Of a DNA stretch of 64,000 nucleotides, positions 32,968 through 41,327 are shown piece by piece. Under the pieces are notes generated by a model, which saw only the letters and a program-made list of their open reading frames with translations, was not told the origin of the DNA and searched no databases. The translations under genes and the position numbers were made by a program. The stretch's first letter is position 1. The number at the start of each line of letters is the position of its first letter. Origin of the DNA: Onthomorpha sp937906975 (GTDB lineage Bacteria; Bacteroidota; Bacteroidia; Bacteroidales; P3); NCBI GenBank assembly GCA_045614605.1, contig JAZLDH010000015.1, positions 1-64,000 on the forward strand, given 5' to 3'.

Positions 32968-34161
32968 TTAGTATGGTCTGTCCACTACTTCCATCTCTGT
33001 TTTAAGCGTATAGTTGCTTGTAGATATTGTGTGTATATTTGTATTTGGATCAAGGTCTGTGATAAATGAATATCTTATCCAAGATGCAATTAAGACTTCA
33101 TCATCCCAACTTTGCTTTGGTAAATCTATATTCAATGAGAATAAATTTGAAATGCTTAAAGATACATTTATGTCATCATTAAATCCTCCGTCTTCTTCTA
33201 TTATATAGAAATGCATATTCTCATAGTCTGCTTGCCAATCTGGATTGATTGCTAAATTAAATGTTTTGGTCTCTGCATTTTTTATTTGTTTTCTTGTGTA
33301 TTCACTAGTATATACTATTCTATCTGCCTGTACTGTTGATTGATTTACAAAGGCTGATTCAAAAGAGAACTCACTTCCTCCTATTGGATCGTAATTTTCT
33401 AATGCTGTGAAAGATTTTAGTTTTAGTTTGTATATTTTTGATGGGTCGTTCCAAGCAGTTACTGCATTTTTTTCGTCATCATCTCCATCATTATAGCCAT
33501 CATAAAGCCATACTTTACCGCCTTTTTCTCTTATTCCTCTTTTAAATTCTGGGTATTCGGCATAATCTCTATCGCTATAATTGATTATGATTACCGGGAA
33601 ATTAACACTGTCAAAGTCTGCTATGGTAACGATTGTGTCTTTTATGTTTTCTCCTGAAATTGTAAAGCCTTTGATTTTTGTTGTTTCGTTTCCGTCTTCT
33701 ACGTAACCAATTATTGGTAAGGTTTCGCCGTCCCATTCATCGTGATAACCCCAATAAATATTCAAGCCTCCGTAATAGTTTGTTGAATTGTAGTCTAAAT
33801 CTTTTAATTTATCTGCTGAAATTCCACTTCCTAAATTTGTTATGTCTGAATCTTCACTTCCAAAGAATACTGAATTATTAAATTGCAGTATGTCATAGAA
33901 TGTTAGGTTTTCATCTAAGTCATATCCTACTACTTTCTGGATTGCTTCGTTTAATGTGGTTAATGCGCTTGGATTTGCTTGTATATATTTTGCAAAGTCC
34001 AAGGCAAATGGTTCTGTTGAGGTTGGTACGTTTTCTGTTTTTAAGTAAGAATGGTGTGTGCCTACTCCTTCTTCTGTTAAAAATTCATCTTCTGTGCATG
34101 AACACATAAATGCTCCTGTAAATATTGCCAATAGAGCAATTCTTTTGAAACTTCTTTTCAT
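32968..34161 (-). CDS. Large putative lipoprotein of unknown function
   Basis: 397 residues with signal and lipobox IALLAIFTGAFMCSCTEDE. The mature part is acidic and rich in Asn, Asp and Tyr. A LNIYWGYHDEWDGETLPIIGYVED stretch and a long C-terminal beta region suggest a surface-exposed fold. I cannot assign it to fimbrillin, SusD or other families. It is divergent from the AraC regulator across a 301-bp gap that carries interleaved inverted repeats and phased direct repeats, so regulation by that AraC protein is plausible. Confidence 0.75.
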   Translation of the reverse strand: MKRSFKRIALLAIFTGAFMCSCTEDEFLTEEGVGTHHSYLKTENVPTSTEPFALDFAKYIQANPSALTTLNEAIQKVVGYDLDENLTFYDILQFNNSVFFGSEDSDITNLGSGISADKLKDLDYNSTNYYGGLNIYWGYHDEWDGETLPIIGYVEDGNETTKIKGFTISGENIKDTIVTIADFDSVNFPVIIINYSDRDYAEYPEFKRGIREKGGKVWLYDGYNDGDDDEKNAVTAWNDPSKIYKLKLKSFTALENYDPIGGSEFSFESAFVNQSTVQADRIVYTSEYTRKQIKNAETKTFNLAINPDWQADYENMHFYIIEEDGGFNDDINVSLSISNLFSLNIDLPKQSWDDEVLIASWIRYSFITDLDPNTNIHTISTSNYTLKTEMEVVDRPY

Positions 34162-34194
34162 TGTTTTACTTTTTTATTTATTTAATTAGTTTTT

Positions 34195-34263
34195 ACTCCT
34201 ATTCTTTTAGTTCTACAATTCCACAAAAGCGATAGGAGTTAATAATTACTTTTGCGAAATTGT
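34195..34263. promoter_or_regulatory. Two interleaved inverted repeats upstream of the lipoprotein gene
   Basis: ACTCCTAT (34195-34202) pairs with ATAGGAGT (34232-34239). A second pair, ACAATTCCACAAAAG (34215-34229) and CTTTTGCGAAATTGT (34249-34263), matches 13 of 15. The pairs alternate in order and could form a pseudoknot in RNA or overlapping operators in DNA. They lie 34-102 bp upstream of the lipoprotein start on the minus strand. Confidence 0.5.
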
Positions 34264-34357
34264 GCTTGTTTTCATCGTTGTTTCGTTTTGTTTTTTAGTA
34301 CTAAAAAAATTAATTGAAATTTCGTTTGCAAAAATATACAAAAAAAACCGAAAAACC

Positions 34358-34434
34358 TTTGGCATTTTTCAGGCAAATTTTGGCATTTCTCAATAGTTTT
34401 TAGCATATTTAATGAGGTTTTTGGCACATTCGCA
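34358..34434 (+). promoter_or_regulatory. Phased direct repeats (AraC-type operator array)
   Basis: TTTGGCATTTTTC, TTTGGCATTTCTC, TTTAGCATATTTA and TTTGGCACATTCG carry [G/A]GCA at 34361, 34382, 34402 and 34423, a spacing of 21, 20 and 21 bp. This is two helical turns and resembles AraC-family half-sites, such as the E. coli ara half-site TAGCATTTTTATCC. The last copy abuts the promoter of the AraC-type gene. Confidence 0.65.
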
Positions 34435-34465
34435 TATTTCGTTTTTTTAGATTAAAATATATATG

Positions 34466-34473
34466 TATATTTG
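34466..34473 (+). promoter_or_regulatory. -7 promoter box of the AraC-type regulator
   Basis: TATATTTG matches TAnnTTTG. No TTTG is visible at -33, which suits activator dependence. The box excludes the ATG at 34463 as a start. Confidence 0.65.
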
Positions 34474-34492
34474 CCACAATAAATACATTTTT

Positions 34493-35356
34493 ATGCTTAT
34501 GCAAAATAGTGTTAGTCATATTAATTTCAGGAAAATATTTGATGATAGTGAAGAGTGTCGCAAGATAGGTTATGATGCGATGTATTCAAAGAATGTAGAA
34601 ATTTTGAAAACTATTTCTAATGTTGATAACAAGAGTTATTTTACGTTCGTAGTTTTTGAAAAAGGAGAATTTGTTTTTAAAGTTAATTCTCTTGAATATA
34701 GAATTACAGCCCCTGCAATATTGTCTATTTCTTTTGATGTTAAGTTTGAAATTATTAGTTATAAGGAAGAGTCTTCGCTTATATTTTTTGTAAGTTCTGA
34801 TAGTTTAAGAAAAAATTTATTTAATACGTTTATTGATGAACTTAGTGTTGAAACGAAAATTAAATATTTCCCTTTTTTTGTTTTAGATGAAGAAGGGCGT
34901 TCGTTTATCTTTCGTCATGTTGAAGATATGAAGAGAATTTTTTCTGATACCAAAAATCCATATAGATTAAATGCTTTGAAATATTTGATGTCATCTGCTT
35001 TTTATCAGTTTTTTTATAAATTATATAATCATAATGAAGAAAATGATTATGGAATTTCCTCTAAGTTTTTGGAATTATTGGAGAAGAATTTTATTGAATG
35101 GAGACAGAGTAAATTATATGCTGATTATATGGGTGTTTCTAAAGGACATTTGGATTTTGTTTTAAAAAGAAAAATGGAGAAAACAGCAAAGACTTTAATC
35201 GATGAAAGAATTGTAAAAGAGGCAAAGCGTTTGTTGAAAGAATCTTCGTTGTCTATTGAACAAATTGCAAAAGAATTGAGATTTTCTTCAATAGAAATTT
35301 TTTCAAGATTCTTTAAAAGAGTTACAGGTAAAAGCCCAAGTAAATACAGAAAATAA
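34493..35356 (+). CDS. AraC-family transcriptional regulator
   Basis: A 287-residue regulator. The N-terminal half is a cupin-like sensor region (YFTFVVFEKGEFVFKVNSLEYRIT...). The C-terminal 100 residues form the double HTH: KLYADYMGVSKGHLDFVLKRK, SIEQIAKELRFSSIEIFSRFFKRVTGKSPSKYR. I begin at ATG 34493 (34499 is alternative), because the ATG at 34463 overlaps the promoter box. Phased GGCA repeats just upstream suggest autoregulation. Likely targets are the neighbouring exported proteins, the lipoprotein at 32968-34161 and the gene at 35537. Confidence 0.88.
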   Translation: MLMQNSVSHINFRKIFDDSEECRKIGYDAMYSKNVEILKTISNVDNKSYFTFVVFEKGEFVFKVNSLEYRITAPAILSISFDVKFEIISYKEESSLIFFVSSDSLRKNLFNTFIDELSVETKIKYFPFFVLDEEGRSFIFRHVEDMKRIFSDTKNPYRLNALKYLMSSAFYQFFYKLYNHNEENDYGISSKFLELLEKNFIEWRQSKLYADYMGVSKGHLDFVLKRKMEKTAKTLIDERIVKEAKRLLKESSLSIEQIAKELRFSSIEIFSRFFKRVTGKSPSKYRK

Positions 35357-35364
35357 GTCCATTA

Positions 35365-35404
35365 TTTTTTCCTAAGAAAACGAAAAATATCTCTTAGGAA
35401 AAAA
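35365..35404. terminator. Terminator after the AraC-type gene
   Basis: TTTTTTCCTAAG (35365-35376) pairs with CTTAGGAAAAAA (35393-35404). Further T-runs and CTTAGGA half-copies follow to about 35440. It has the same CTTAGGA core as the terminators at 31229 and 36333. Confidence 0.7.
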
Positions 35405-35536
35405 AATTTTTTTCTTAGGAATATTTTATTTTTTCTTAGAGTTTTTTTTGCGAGGAAAAAATATTAACGAAATTTCTCTGCAATAAAAGACATTAGACCT
35501 CGTTAGTAGATTACTAATTTATAAAAATAAAAGATT

Positions 35537-36325
35537 ATGAAAAGAGTGATTTTATTAGCAATTGTGATGATGTTATCATCTCTTGCGTTTTCTCAAACAA
35601 ATGCACAAAAAGAGGTTGATTTTCCTCAATTAGAAAATCTTTCTCCTTGGAGTGTGAGCCTTGAAGGTAGTGTTTATCAAAAGGGTTTTTTAACAAATAT
35701 TCATAGCATAGGAGGAAGTTATGATGATATGGTATATTGTCCAGAAAATAGTTCTGCGATTTTAGGAGGCATTGGAGTAGATTATACCTTTAATCGTGCA
35801 AATAAATTATCTTATGTTTTGTCTGCAGGATTGGATTTAAAGCCTGTGTTATACATAAACGAATCTGAAAAAGGTTTAGAGGTAACTCGTATGAGCGAAT
35901 CTTCACTTTTCAGAAAAACATGTTTCAGTCCATTTATTTCTTTTGCTGTTCAATACAGAAATACTATTGCTAACAACGAAAATTGGTTCTATAATTTAAA
36001 GGGAGGAATGAGATTTTCCTACTATGACGGCTATGCAAATGCTGGTTATTCAGGTATAGATCCTTTTACACGAGATACTATGTCCTTTTCTGTACATGGT
36101 TATGGCAATAAGTTTAATCTTTTCCCAAATCTTATGTTTTCGGTTGGTACCTCTTATAATACTTCTATCGGAATGTTTGGTTTGAATCTTATTGCAAACA
36201 TAAGTATTCCTTATCTAAACGAAAGTGTATTTTGGTTTAAGTTCAAGGATTCTGAATTTTATGGAAATTATTATTTAACAGGAAATTATTTAGGTGTGTC
36301 TTTGACCTATTCTCCAAAGAGATAG
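35537..36325 (+). CDS. Putative exported outer membrane beta-barrel protein
   Basis: 262 residues; signal MKRVILLAIVMMLSSLAFSQ. The mature part has repeated amphipathic strands (SAILGGIGVDYTFNRANKLSYVLSAGLDL, GGMRFSYYDGYANAGY, MFSVGTSYNTSIGMFGLNLIANISI) and ends with YLGVSLTYSPKR. The pattern fits a small OmpA/OmpW-like barrel, but no family is recognised. It is immediately downstream of the AraC-type gene, 180 bp away and past a terminator, so it probably has its own promoter. Confidence 0.72.
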   Translation: MKRVILLAIVMMLSSLAFSQTNAQKEVDFPQLENLSPWSVSLEGSVYQKGFLTNIHSIGGSYDDMVYCPENSSAILGGIGVDYTFNRANKLSYVLSAGLDLKPVLYINESEKGLEVTRMSESSLFRKTCFSPFISFAVQYRNTIANNENWFYNLKGGMRFSYYDGYANAGYSGIDPFTRDTMSFSVHGYGNKFNLFPNLMFSVGTSYNTSIGMFGLNLIANISIPYLNESVFWFKFKDSEFYGNYYLTGNYLGVSLTYSPKR

Positions 36326-36332
36326 AAGACAA

Positions 36333-36378
36333 AAAATAACTCTTAGGAAGGTTTTTTTCTAATCCTAAGAGTTATTTT
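36333..36378. terminator. Bidirectional terminator with CTTAGGA hairpin
   Basis: AAAATAACTCTTAGGA (36333-36348) and TCCTAAGAGTTATTTT (36363-36378) form a 16-bp stem. It serves the convergent genes at 35537 and 36385. Confidence 0.88.
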
Positions 36379-36384
36379 ATTTTT

Positions 36385-36801
36385 TTATCTTAAAAGGGTT
36401 TCTCCTACTATTTTGGCTGCACAAGCTACATAATCGTTGCAAGGTTTCTTTGCTTTGCTACTTCCCGGTTCTAAGCCAAGTAGTTTTTTACAAACAATTT
36501 CTCCGTTTTCTTCGCGGAATTTTTCTCCCATTGTTTGCACCATTGCAAAATAGTCTTTGTTTTCGGGATTTTGTTTTTGATATTGCAGAAGCATTCCTGC
36601 AAGTAGGCTCATTGCTGACACACAGCCACATACTTCTTTGAAGCCTGCAAGTCCTCGCCCAAAGGGTAGGGAGAGTTTTTCTGCAATACTTTTTTCTATT
36701 GGCAACAAATCGCTGTATGCCATCACTACTGATTGTGCACAATTATAGCCTTCATTGTGGTATTTTCTTGCTAATTCCACTCTTTCTTCTATGTTCACCA
36801 T
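36385..36801 (-). CDS. C-GCAxxG-C-C family redox-type protein
   Basis: About 138 residues from MVNIEERVELARKYH. The conserved cysteine set is YNCAQSVV, FKEVCGCVSAMSLLAG (the CGxCxA element) and two C-terminal cysteines in KPCNDYVACAAK. Members are thought to be redox or metal-binding proteins; function is not established. I start at ATG 36801; an ATG at 36828 would add MREIKTKKI, which is not family-like. Confidence 0.88.
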   Translation of the reverse strand: MVNIEERVELARKYHNEGYNCAQSVVMAYSDLLPIEKSIAEKLSLPFGRGLAGFKEVCGCVSAMSLLAGMLLQYQKQNPENKDYFAMVQTMGEKFREENGEIVCKKLLGLEPGSSKAKKPCNDYVACAAKIVGETLLR

Positions 36802-36860
36802 AATTTTTTTGGTTTTAATTTCTCGCAAAAATAATTAAATTTTGTAATTTCGCAAACGTT

Positions 36861-37334
36861 ATGGATTTTTTATTCTTTCTAAGGAGTTATTTTCGTTATC
36901 GTTTAAGGGCAAAGGACGAATATTCTTTGCACTCGCCTTTTATGTTTGATTTTTTTGTAAAGGGCTTAAAGAAGCCTTGTAGGACAAAGGATATTTGTTT
37001 TGATTCTAAGTTAGAGGCTATTGTCCCTCAAAGTAGGTCTAAAAGAAAATTTTTGTTTAAGGCTTTTCAATATTTTAATTCTCAAGCTATTGAAGTGGTT
37101 TATGTAAGGAATGAGGATTTTTCTTTGGATTGTGTGGAGAGATTCTCTTCTTATAGTTCTAATACGGCTATTGTGATTGAGGGTATTTACAAGAATAAGG
37201 CTAAAAACGATTTATGGAAATCTTTGTTGGTGAATGGGGATATGAAACTTTGTTGTGATTTCTTTTCGTTTGGAATTGTGTTTTTGACTGACAAGCCTTT
37301 GAAAAAGCAAAACTACATTCTTTGTAAGAAATAG
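36861..37334 (+). CDS. Internally deleted class I methyltransferase-like protein
   Basis: 157 residues whose two ends match a Bacteroidetes family of SAM-dependent methyltransferases of about 240-260 residues. The N-terminal part is YRLRAKDEYSLHSPFMFDFF; then SKRKFLFKAFQYFNSQAIEVV; the C-terminal part is VIEGIYKNKAKNDLWKSLL followed by DFFSFGIVFLTDKPLKKQNYILCKK. The middle, which should hold the glycine-rich SAM-binding motif and the 'IDGNH'-type segment, is missing, yet the frame is open. It cannot be a standard methyltransferase. It may be a relic or a repurposed short protein. Confidence 0.7.
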   Translation: MDFLFFLRSYFRYRLRAKDEYSLHSPFMFDFFVKGLKKPCRTKDICFDSKLEAIVPQSRSKRKFLFKAFQYFNSQAIEVVYVRNEDFSLDCVERFSSYSSNTAIVIEGIYKNKAKNDLWKSLLVNGDMKLCCDFFSFGIVFLTDKPLKKQNYILCKK

Positions 37335-37343
37335 TTATTTTTC

Positions 37344-37895
37344 TTATTCTTCTTTTACTTTTTGTGTTCCGTATGGGTTTTTCACCATTACGCTGTCGAA
37401 GTCATCTCTTGCTCTTAGGCCTTTTGCGTAATCTATTCCGCCTTCACTGTGGCGTCTAACGGGCAAATCGGTCCTTACTATTGCGGAATCTTTTCTCCAG
37501 TAAAGGTCTTGACAATAGAAGGTGTCTAAATCTTTATAGTTTATTATCACTACGCTGTCTTTTAGGTAGTAAAGATTGTCCGAAAGGCTTTCGGCGTAAA
37601 GGGAAGAAAGGTTTGCTTTTATTGTTTTGTCAGGATTGAGAAAGTTTACGTTTAATCCGCTTGGGAATATCATTTTTGAGCTGTCGGGGGTGTTGTATAT
37701 CTCTATTTTTTTTGCTCTTAGCTCTGTGTCCACCTTTCCTTCTACACTGCGAAGTAGGTAGGCGTCATCGATTATCTGTGAGGGAATGTTTTCTTGTTTT
37801 ACACTGGTGGATTGTGGTGCGTCTTTGCTACACGAAAAACAAAGGTATGAGAAAGCAAGGGCAAGATAAATGATTGCAAGGTTATGCTTTCTCAT
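37344..37895 (-). CDS. lptC: LPS export ABC transporter periplasmic protein LptC
   Basis: 183 residues; lipoprotein-like signal YLALAFSYLCFSCSKD. It then has the LptC/OstA-like beta-jellyroll pattern KVDTELRAKKIEIYNTPDSSKMIFPSGLNVNFLNPDK, SLYAESLSDNLYYLKDSVVIINY. It bridges LptBFG and LptA in LPS transport. The tail after DYAKGLRARDDFDS is extended. It is the last gene of the coaX-barrel-TPR-lptC run, an order seen in other Bacteroidales. Confidence 0.87.
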   Translation of the reverse strand: MRKHNLAIIYLALAFSYLCFSCSKDAPQSTSVKQENIPSQIIDDAYLLRSVEGKVDTELRAKKIEIYNTPDSSKMIFPSGLNVNFLNPDKTIKANLSSLYAESLSDNLYYLKDSVVIINYKDLDTFYCQDLYWRKDSAIVRTDLPVRRHSEGGIDYAKGLRARDDFDSVMVKNPYGTQKVKEE

Positions 37896-37917
37896 ACCGT
37901 TTATGTGTGTTGTGTTA

Positions 37918-39294
37918 TTAGTCTCTTGATCTGGCTGTTGTTCCTTTTCCTATCCAACATCCTACTGTGTAGGCATCTCCTGGATTGATAGAGTTAAAGA
38001 ACATATCTGCTTTTAATGGCCATTGTGAACGTGCTGCGTTCATTACTCTTTGTGCGTCTTCTGCAAGAGTTGGGTCTATGTTTTTTACTTTTGCTGCTTC
38101 ATCGTATGCTGCCCAAGCTGCTCCTCTGATTTTTCCTGCGTGTGAGGCGCAAGATACTGAGCTTTTCAAATACATGTTTGCAACCATCAACACAGCCTTT
38201 CCTTCTAATGATTTATCGTATTCTGCAACTTTGTATGCTGCTGTACGTGCTTGTCCGTATTGTCCTGCATTCATCAATGCTGTTGCTAATAGGTATGAAG
38301 CTTTTGCTTTTGATTCGTTGTCTTCAAATTTGTTGATTGCTTCTTCAAAGTATGGTACTGCTTCTTCGTATCTTTCTTTTTCAACTAACATTTGACCCAT
38401 CATAAATGCTGATTTTGCGTTTGGTTCTAATTTATGAAGGTTTTCTGTTGCTTGGAAGAACAATTCTGATTTTGTACATTTTTTACGATCAAGGTTTGTT
38501 GTGATTTTTCTCAACAATTCTACATCGTTAGGATTTGCTGCAAATTTTGGTTCGTAGATAGGAATAATTTTATCGCAAGAAGCAAATGGCTCAATGATTT
38601 GTTCTGTTAATGCAAGGTAGGTTTGTGCATTTTTTATGCTTGTTTCTACTTTTTTTATCGCCTTAGCATTGCCTGTTGCTTGTGCTTGCTCCAATTCTTT
38701 CTTTGAAGTCTTTAAGATTTCTTCTAAGGTTTCTGATGCGTAGTCGTAAGCGTCAAACAAAACGTCCATTTGATCAGAGCTTGCTTTGATTGCAGCTAAG
38801 TGTTTTACGGTTGCCTCAACGTAAAGTGGGCAATATTGTGCGTCTAATTGCTTTCCGCCTTTTTCTGCTGCTTCTTTGAACCATTTAAATATTTGTTCTG
38901 TTTCGTTAGGACGATATTCTGATAATATTTTCGCCTTTTGTGCAATGTTGTTGTATTCTTCTCCAAATGCTTGGCTTCTTACATCTTGTAGATTCAAATA
39001 CTCATCGATGTATTTGTTTCTCATCTCAACATTAGGAGCTGTCGCAATCATAGTTTTTAATATGTTGGCTCCTCTAATGTATGTGTTTACGTGGTATTGT
39101 GGACAGTGTGCTACTACTTTTGCCCAAGGTTCGTAGGCATCTTTGTAGTTCTTTTGTTTATAGAACTCTTGGTATAAAGAATTGTTCATTATACAAGCAG
39201 AACTGTCCTCTGGGGTTTTTCCAAACTTTTGTGCATTTGCTACTGTTACACAAAACATTGCTGCTATTACAGCTAATAATGTTACTTTCTTCAT
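37918..39294 (-). CDS. TPR-repeat exported protein
   Basis: 458 residues; signal MKKVTLLAVIAAMFCVTVANAQ. It is helical throughout, with tetratricopeptide-like repeats in the second half (NAKSAFMMGQMLVEKERYEEAVPYFEEAINKF, KASYLLATALMNAGQYGQARTAAYKVAEYD). It ends DAYTVGCWIGKGTTARSRD. It is probably a periplasmic scaffold protein. It is placed between the barrel protein and lptC, so a role in outer membrane assembly is plausible but unproven. Confidence 0.83.
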   Translation of the reverse strand: MKKVTLLAVIAAMFCVTVANAQKFGKTPEDSSACIMNNSLYQEFYKQKNYKDAYEPWAKVVAHCPQYHVNTYIRGANILKTMIATAPNVEMRNKYIDEYLNLQDVRSQAFGEEYNNIAQKAKILSEYRPNETEQIFKWFKEAAEKGGKQLDAQYCPLYVEATVKHLAAIKASSDQMDVLFDAYDYASETLEEILKTSKKELEQAQATGNAKAIKKVETSIKNAQTYLALTEQIIEPFASCDKIIPIYEPKFAANPNDVELLRKITTNLDRKKCTKSELFFQATENLHKLEPNAKSAFMMGQMLVEKERYEEAVPYFEEAINKFEDNESKAKASYLLATALMNAGQYGQARTAAYKVAEYDKSLEGKAVLMVANMYLKSSVSCASHAGKIRGAAWAAYDEAAKVKNIDPTLAEDAQRVMNAARSQWPLKADMFFNSINPGDAYTVGCWIGKGTTARSRD

Positions 39295-39309
39295 TCTTTA
39301 TTTATTGTT

Positions 39310-40584
39310 TTATTGATATTTTCTTTTAAAAAACCATCTGTCTCTTGCCGAGAACGATACTCCAACTCTTAAATAGTCTTCTCTTATGAGACTGTTTTGA
39401 GTTGTGCCTCTTTTTCCGTATTCAAGGTATAGATTTACGTGTGTGCCTTGTTTCTTTATCGGAAGTCCAAAGCCTAAGGACACTCCCATTTGTGATATAT
39501 TGGTGTTACGCAATTCTATAAGGCCTGTTTCGTAATTTACTCCTAAGCGATATGCTATTTTTTTGAAGTAATTGCCATATATGTCTGGTTTATATTCACA
39601 TCCAATGTTAAAGGTGTAATTGTCTTTTAGTATGTCAGGATAGGTTATATCGTGAATTGAGAAGTTTGACCATTGTGCGTATCCAAAATCCATGCCAACT
39701 AAAAATTTATTTGGTCTTTCGTATGATAGTCCTACGCCAAAGCTTTGTGGTAATTTAATGTTTCCTGTTGTGTTTTCGTATTGTACGGAATCTCTTAGTG
39801 TTTCTACTGCTGCACTGTATGTAAAGGTGTAATGACGGTATTGATTTTCTGTTGGTAAATTAGCAGGTAAAACATAGTTTAGCCCTAAGGTTAGTGCATC
39901 TCCGTTGTTTAGGGTTTGCAAATATTGCATTCCAAAGTTGAAGTTAAAGGCTGATATTGAATAGTTGTATTCGTTTCTTGAGGATAGTGTGTTTGCTGAG
40001 TCAGGGAAGGTGAGTGTTGAACTTCTGTAATAGTTTCCAAATAGGTATTCTACATTTACTCCAAGAGAAATGTTGTTAAAAAATGATGGTTGATAGGCAA
40101 GTCCTAACATTACTTTGTTTATGCCTCCTTCTCCTCCGTAAAGGAATTTGTATGAGCCAACTACTGTGTCGTTTGGAAAGCTTTCTGAGGCTAAAAAGTC
40201 AATTACTGATACGGGTAGTATGCCTCCTGCCATTTTTAGCGTTTTGCTTAGTGGAAAGGCAAAGAGTATGTGTGAGATTCCTCCTGTATTGCCTGAGGAT
40301 TTTAAGGAATTTGCTCTTAGTATTCTATTGTTAGAATAGTATCCTATGTCAAAAACAAAGGTTTGTGTGTCTATTGCTGTGTAAGAGGCAGGATTTCTGT
40401 GGTTTACAAAGTTGTTATCTCTTAGGGCATTGTAAATCCCTCCCATAGACGCATTTATTGTATTTGTAAAGCCAACATTGTCTCCTATTCCATATTTTGA
40501 ATAGGGTGAACTTATTGTATTTTGTGCTTTTGTGTTGAATGCAAAAGCAATGAACAATAAAATAAATACTATTTTTTTATACAT
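39310..40584 (-). CDS. Outer membrane beta-barrel protein (FadL/PorV-like)
   Basis: 424 residues; signal MYKKIVFILLFIAFAFNTKAQ. It then has NTISSPYSKYGIGDNVGFTNTINASMGGIYNALRDNNFVNHRNPASYTAID, an N-terminal plug-like region with an NPAS motif typical of Bacteroidetes FadL/PorV-type barrels. The many amphipathic strands end with YLRVGVSFSARDRWFFKRKYQ. Its start overlaps the coaX end by 8 nt. Transport of a hydrophobic ligand or assistance in T9SS export are possibilities. Confidence 0.8.
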   Translation of the reverse strand: MYKKIVFILLFIAFAFNTKAQNTISSPYSKYGIGDNVGFTNTINASMGGIYNALRDNNFVNHRNPASYTAIDTQTFVFDIGYYSNNRILRANSLKSSGNTGGISHILFAFPLSKTLKMAGGILPVSVIDFLASESFPNDTVVGSYKFLYGGEGGINKVMLGLAYQPSFFNNISLGVNVEYLFGNYYRSSTLTFPDSANTLSSRNEYNYSISAFNFNFGMQYLQTLNNGDALTLGLNYVLPANLPTENQYRHYTFTYSAAVETLRDSVQYENTTGNIKLPQSFGVGLSYERPNKFLVGMDFGYAQWSNFSIHDITYPDILKDNYTFNIGCEYKPDIYGNYFKKIAYRLGVNYETGLIELRNTNISQMGVSLGFGLPIKKQGTHVNLYLEYGKRGTTQNSLIREDYLRVGVSFSARDRWFFKRKYQ

Positions 40585-41320
40585 CTCTTTTTTTAATATT
40601 GTAATCTAATATCATATTTAAGCCGTGTAAAACAAGGTTGTGTTCTACTACTACTTCTTCTTTCAAATTCTCTGATATAAAGCTTGCATCTCCTCCTGTT
40701 AGTATGATTTTAAATCCGCTTTCTTCTTCTTTTGAATATGAGTCTATCATTCCTTTGATTTCTGCTATAGTACCGTTTATTATTCCTGACTTTATGCAGT
40801 CAATGGTATTGGTAGAACATAAAGGAACTTTGTCATTTCCAATGTTTACTAACGGAAGATTTGCGGTAAAAGTATTTAAGGCTTTTGATTTCATTTGAAA
40901 TCCTAATGAAATGCTCCCTCCTTTGTAGATTGCTTGGCTATTGATGAAGTCTATGCAAATGCAAGAGCCTGCATCTATTACTAATACTGATTTTTCTGGG
41001 AACATATTGTAACCGCCTACGATTGCGGCTATTCTATCTTTACCTAATGTGTGTTTTGGTGAATAGTTTATTTTTATAGGTAAAAGCAAGTCTTCGCTCA
41101 TTGTAAGCAAGGTAGTTTTTTCTGCTAAATATTGCATAATTTCTACCTTTTCTTCTCCTGCAACTGTGGAGAATATGGTGTGTTTTATGTCATATTTTGA
41201 TAGTAATTCGCGGATAAATTCTATTTCTAAGTAATCAACAGCCGTTACAGAAAGCAATTCTTCTTTCTTGTAAACAGCTACTTTCGTTCTTGTATTACCT
41301 TTGTCTATAATTAACCTCAT
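40577..41320 (-). CDS. coaX: Type III pantothenate kinase
   Basis: About 247 residues from MRLIIDKGNTRTKVAVYK. The ATP-binding DxGNT motif appears as DKGNT (more often DIGNT). Later elements are TLGKDRIAAIVGGYNMFP and VLVIDAGSCICIDFINSQAIYKGGSISLG, and IILTGGDASFIS. It phosphorylates pantothenate as the first step of CoA synthesis. I start at 41320; upstream ATG 41344 would overlap the preceding gene and adds MKCENSNS. Confidence 0.92.
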   Translation of the reverse strand: MRLIIDKGNTRTKVAVYKKEELLSVTAVDYLEIEFIRELLSKYDIKHTIFSTVAGEEKVEIMQYLAEKTTLLTMSEDLLLPIKINYSPKHTLGKDRIAAIVGGYNMFPEKSVLVIDAGSCICIDFINSQAIYKGGSISLGFQMKSKALNTFTANLPLVNIGNDKVPLCSTNTIDCIKSGIINGTIAEIKGMIDSYSKEEESGFKIILTGGDASFISENLKEEVVVEHNLVLHGLNMILDYNIKKRDV

Positions 41321-41327
41321 CGAATTA

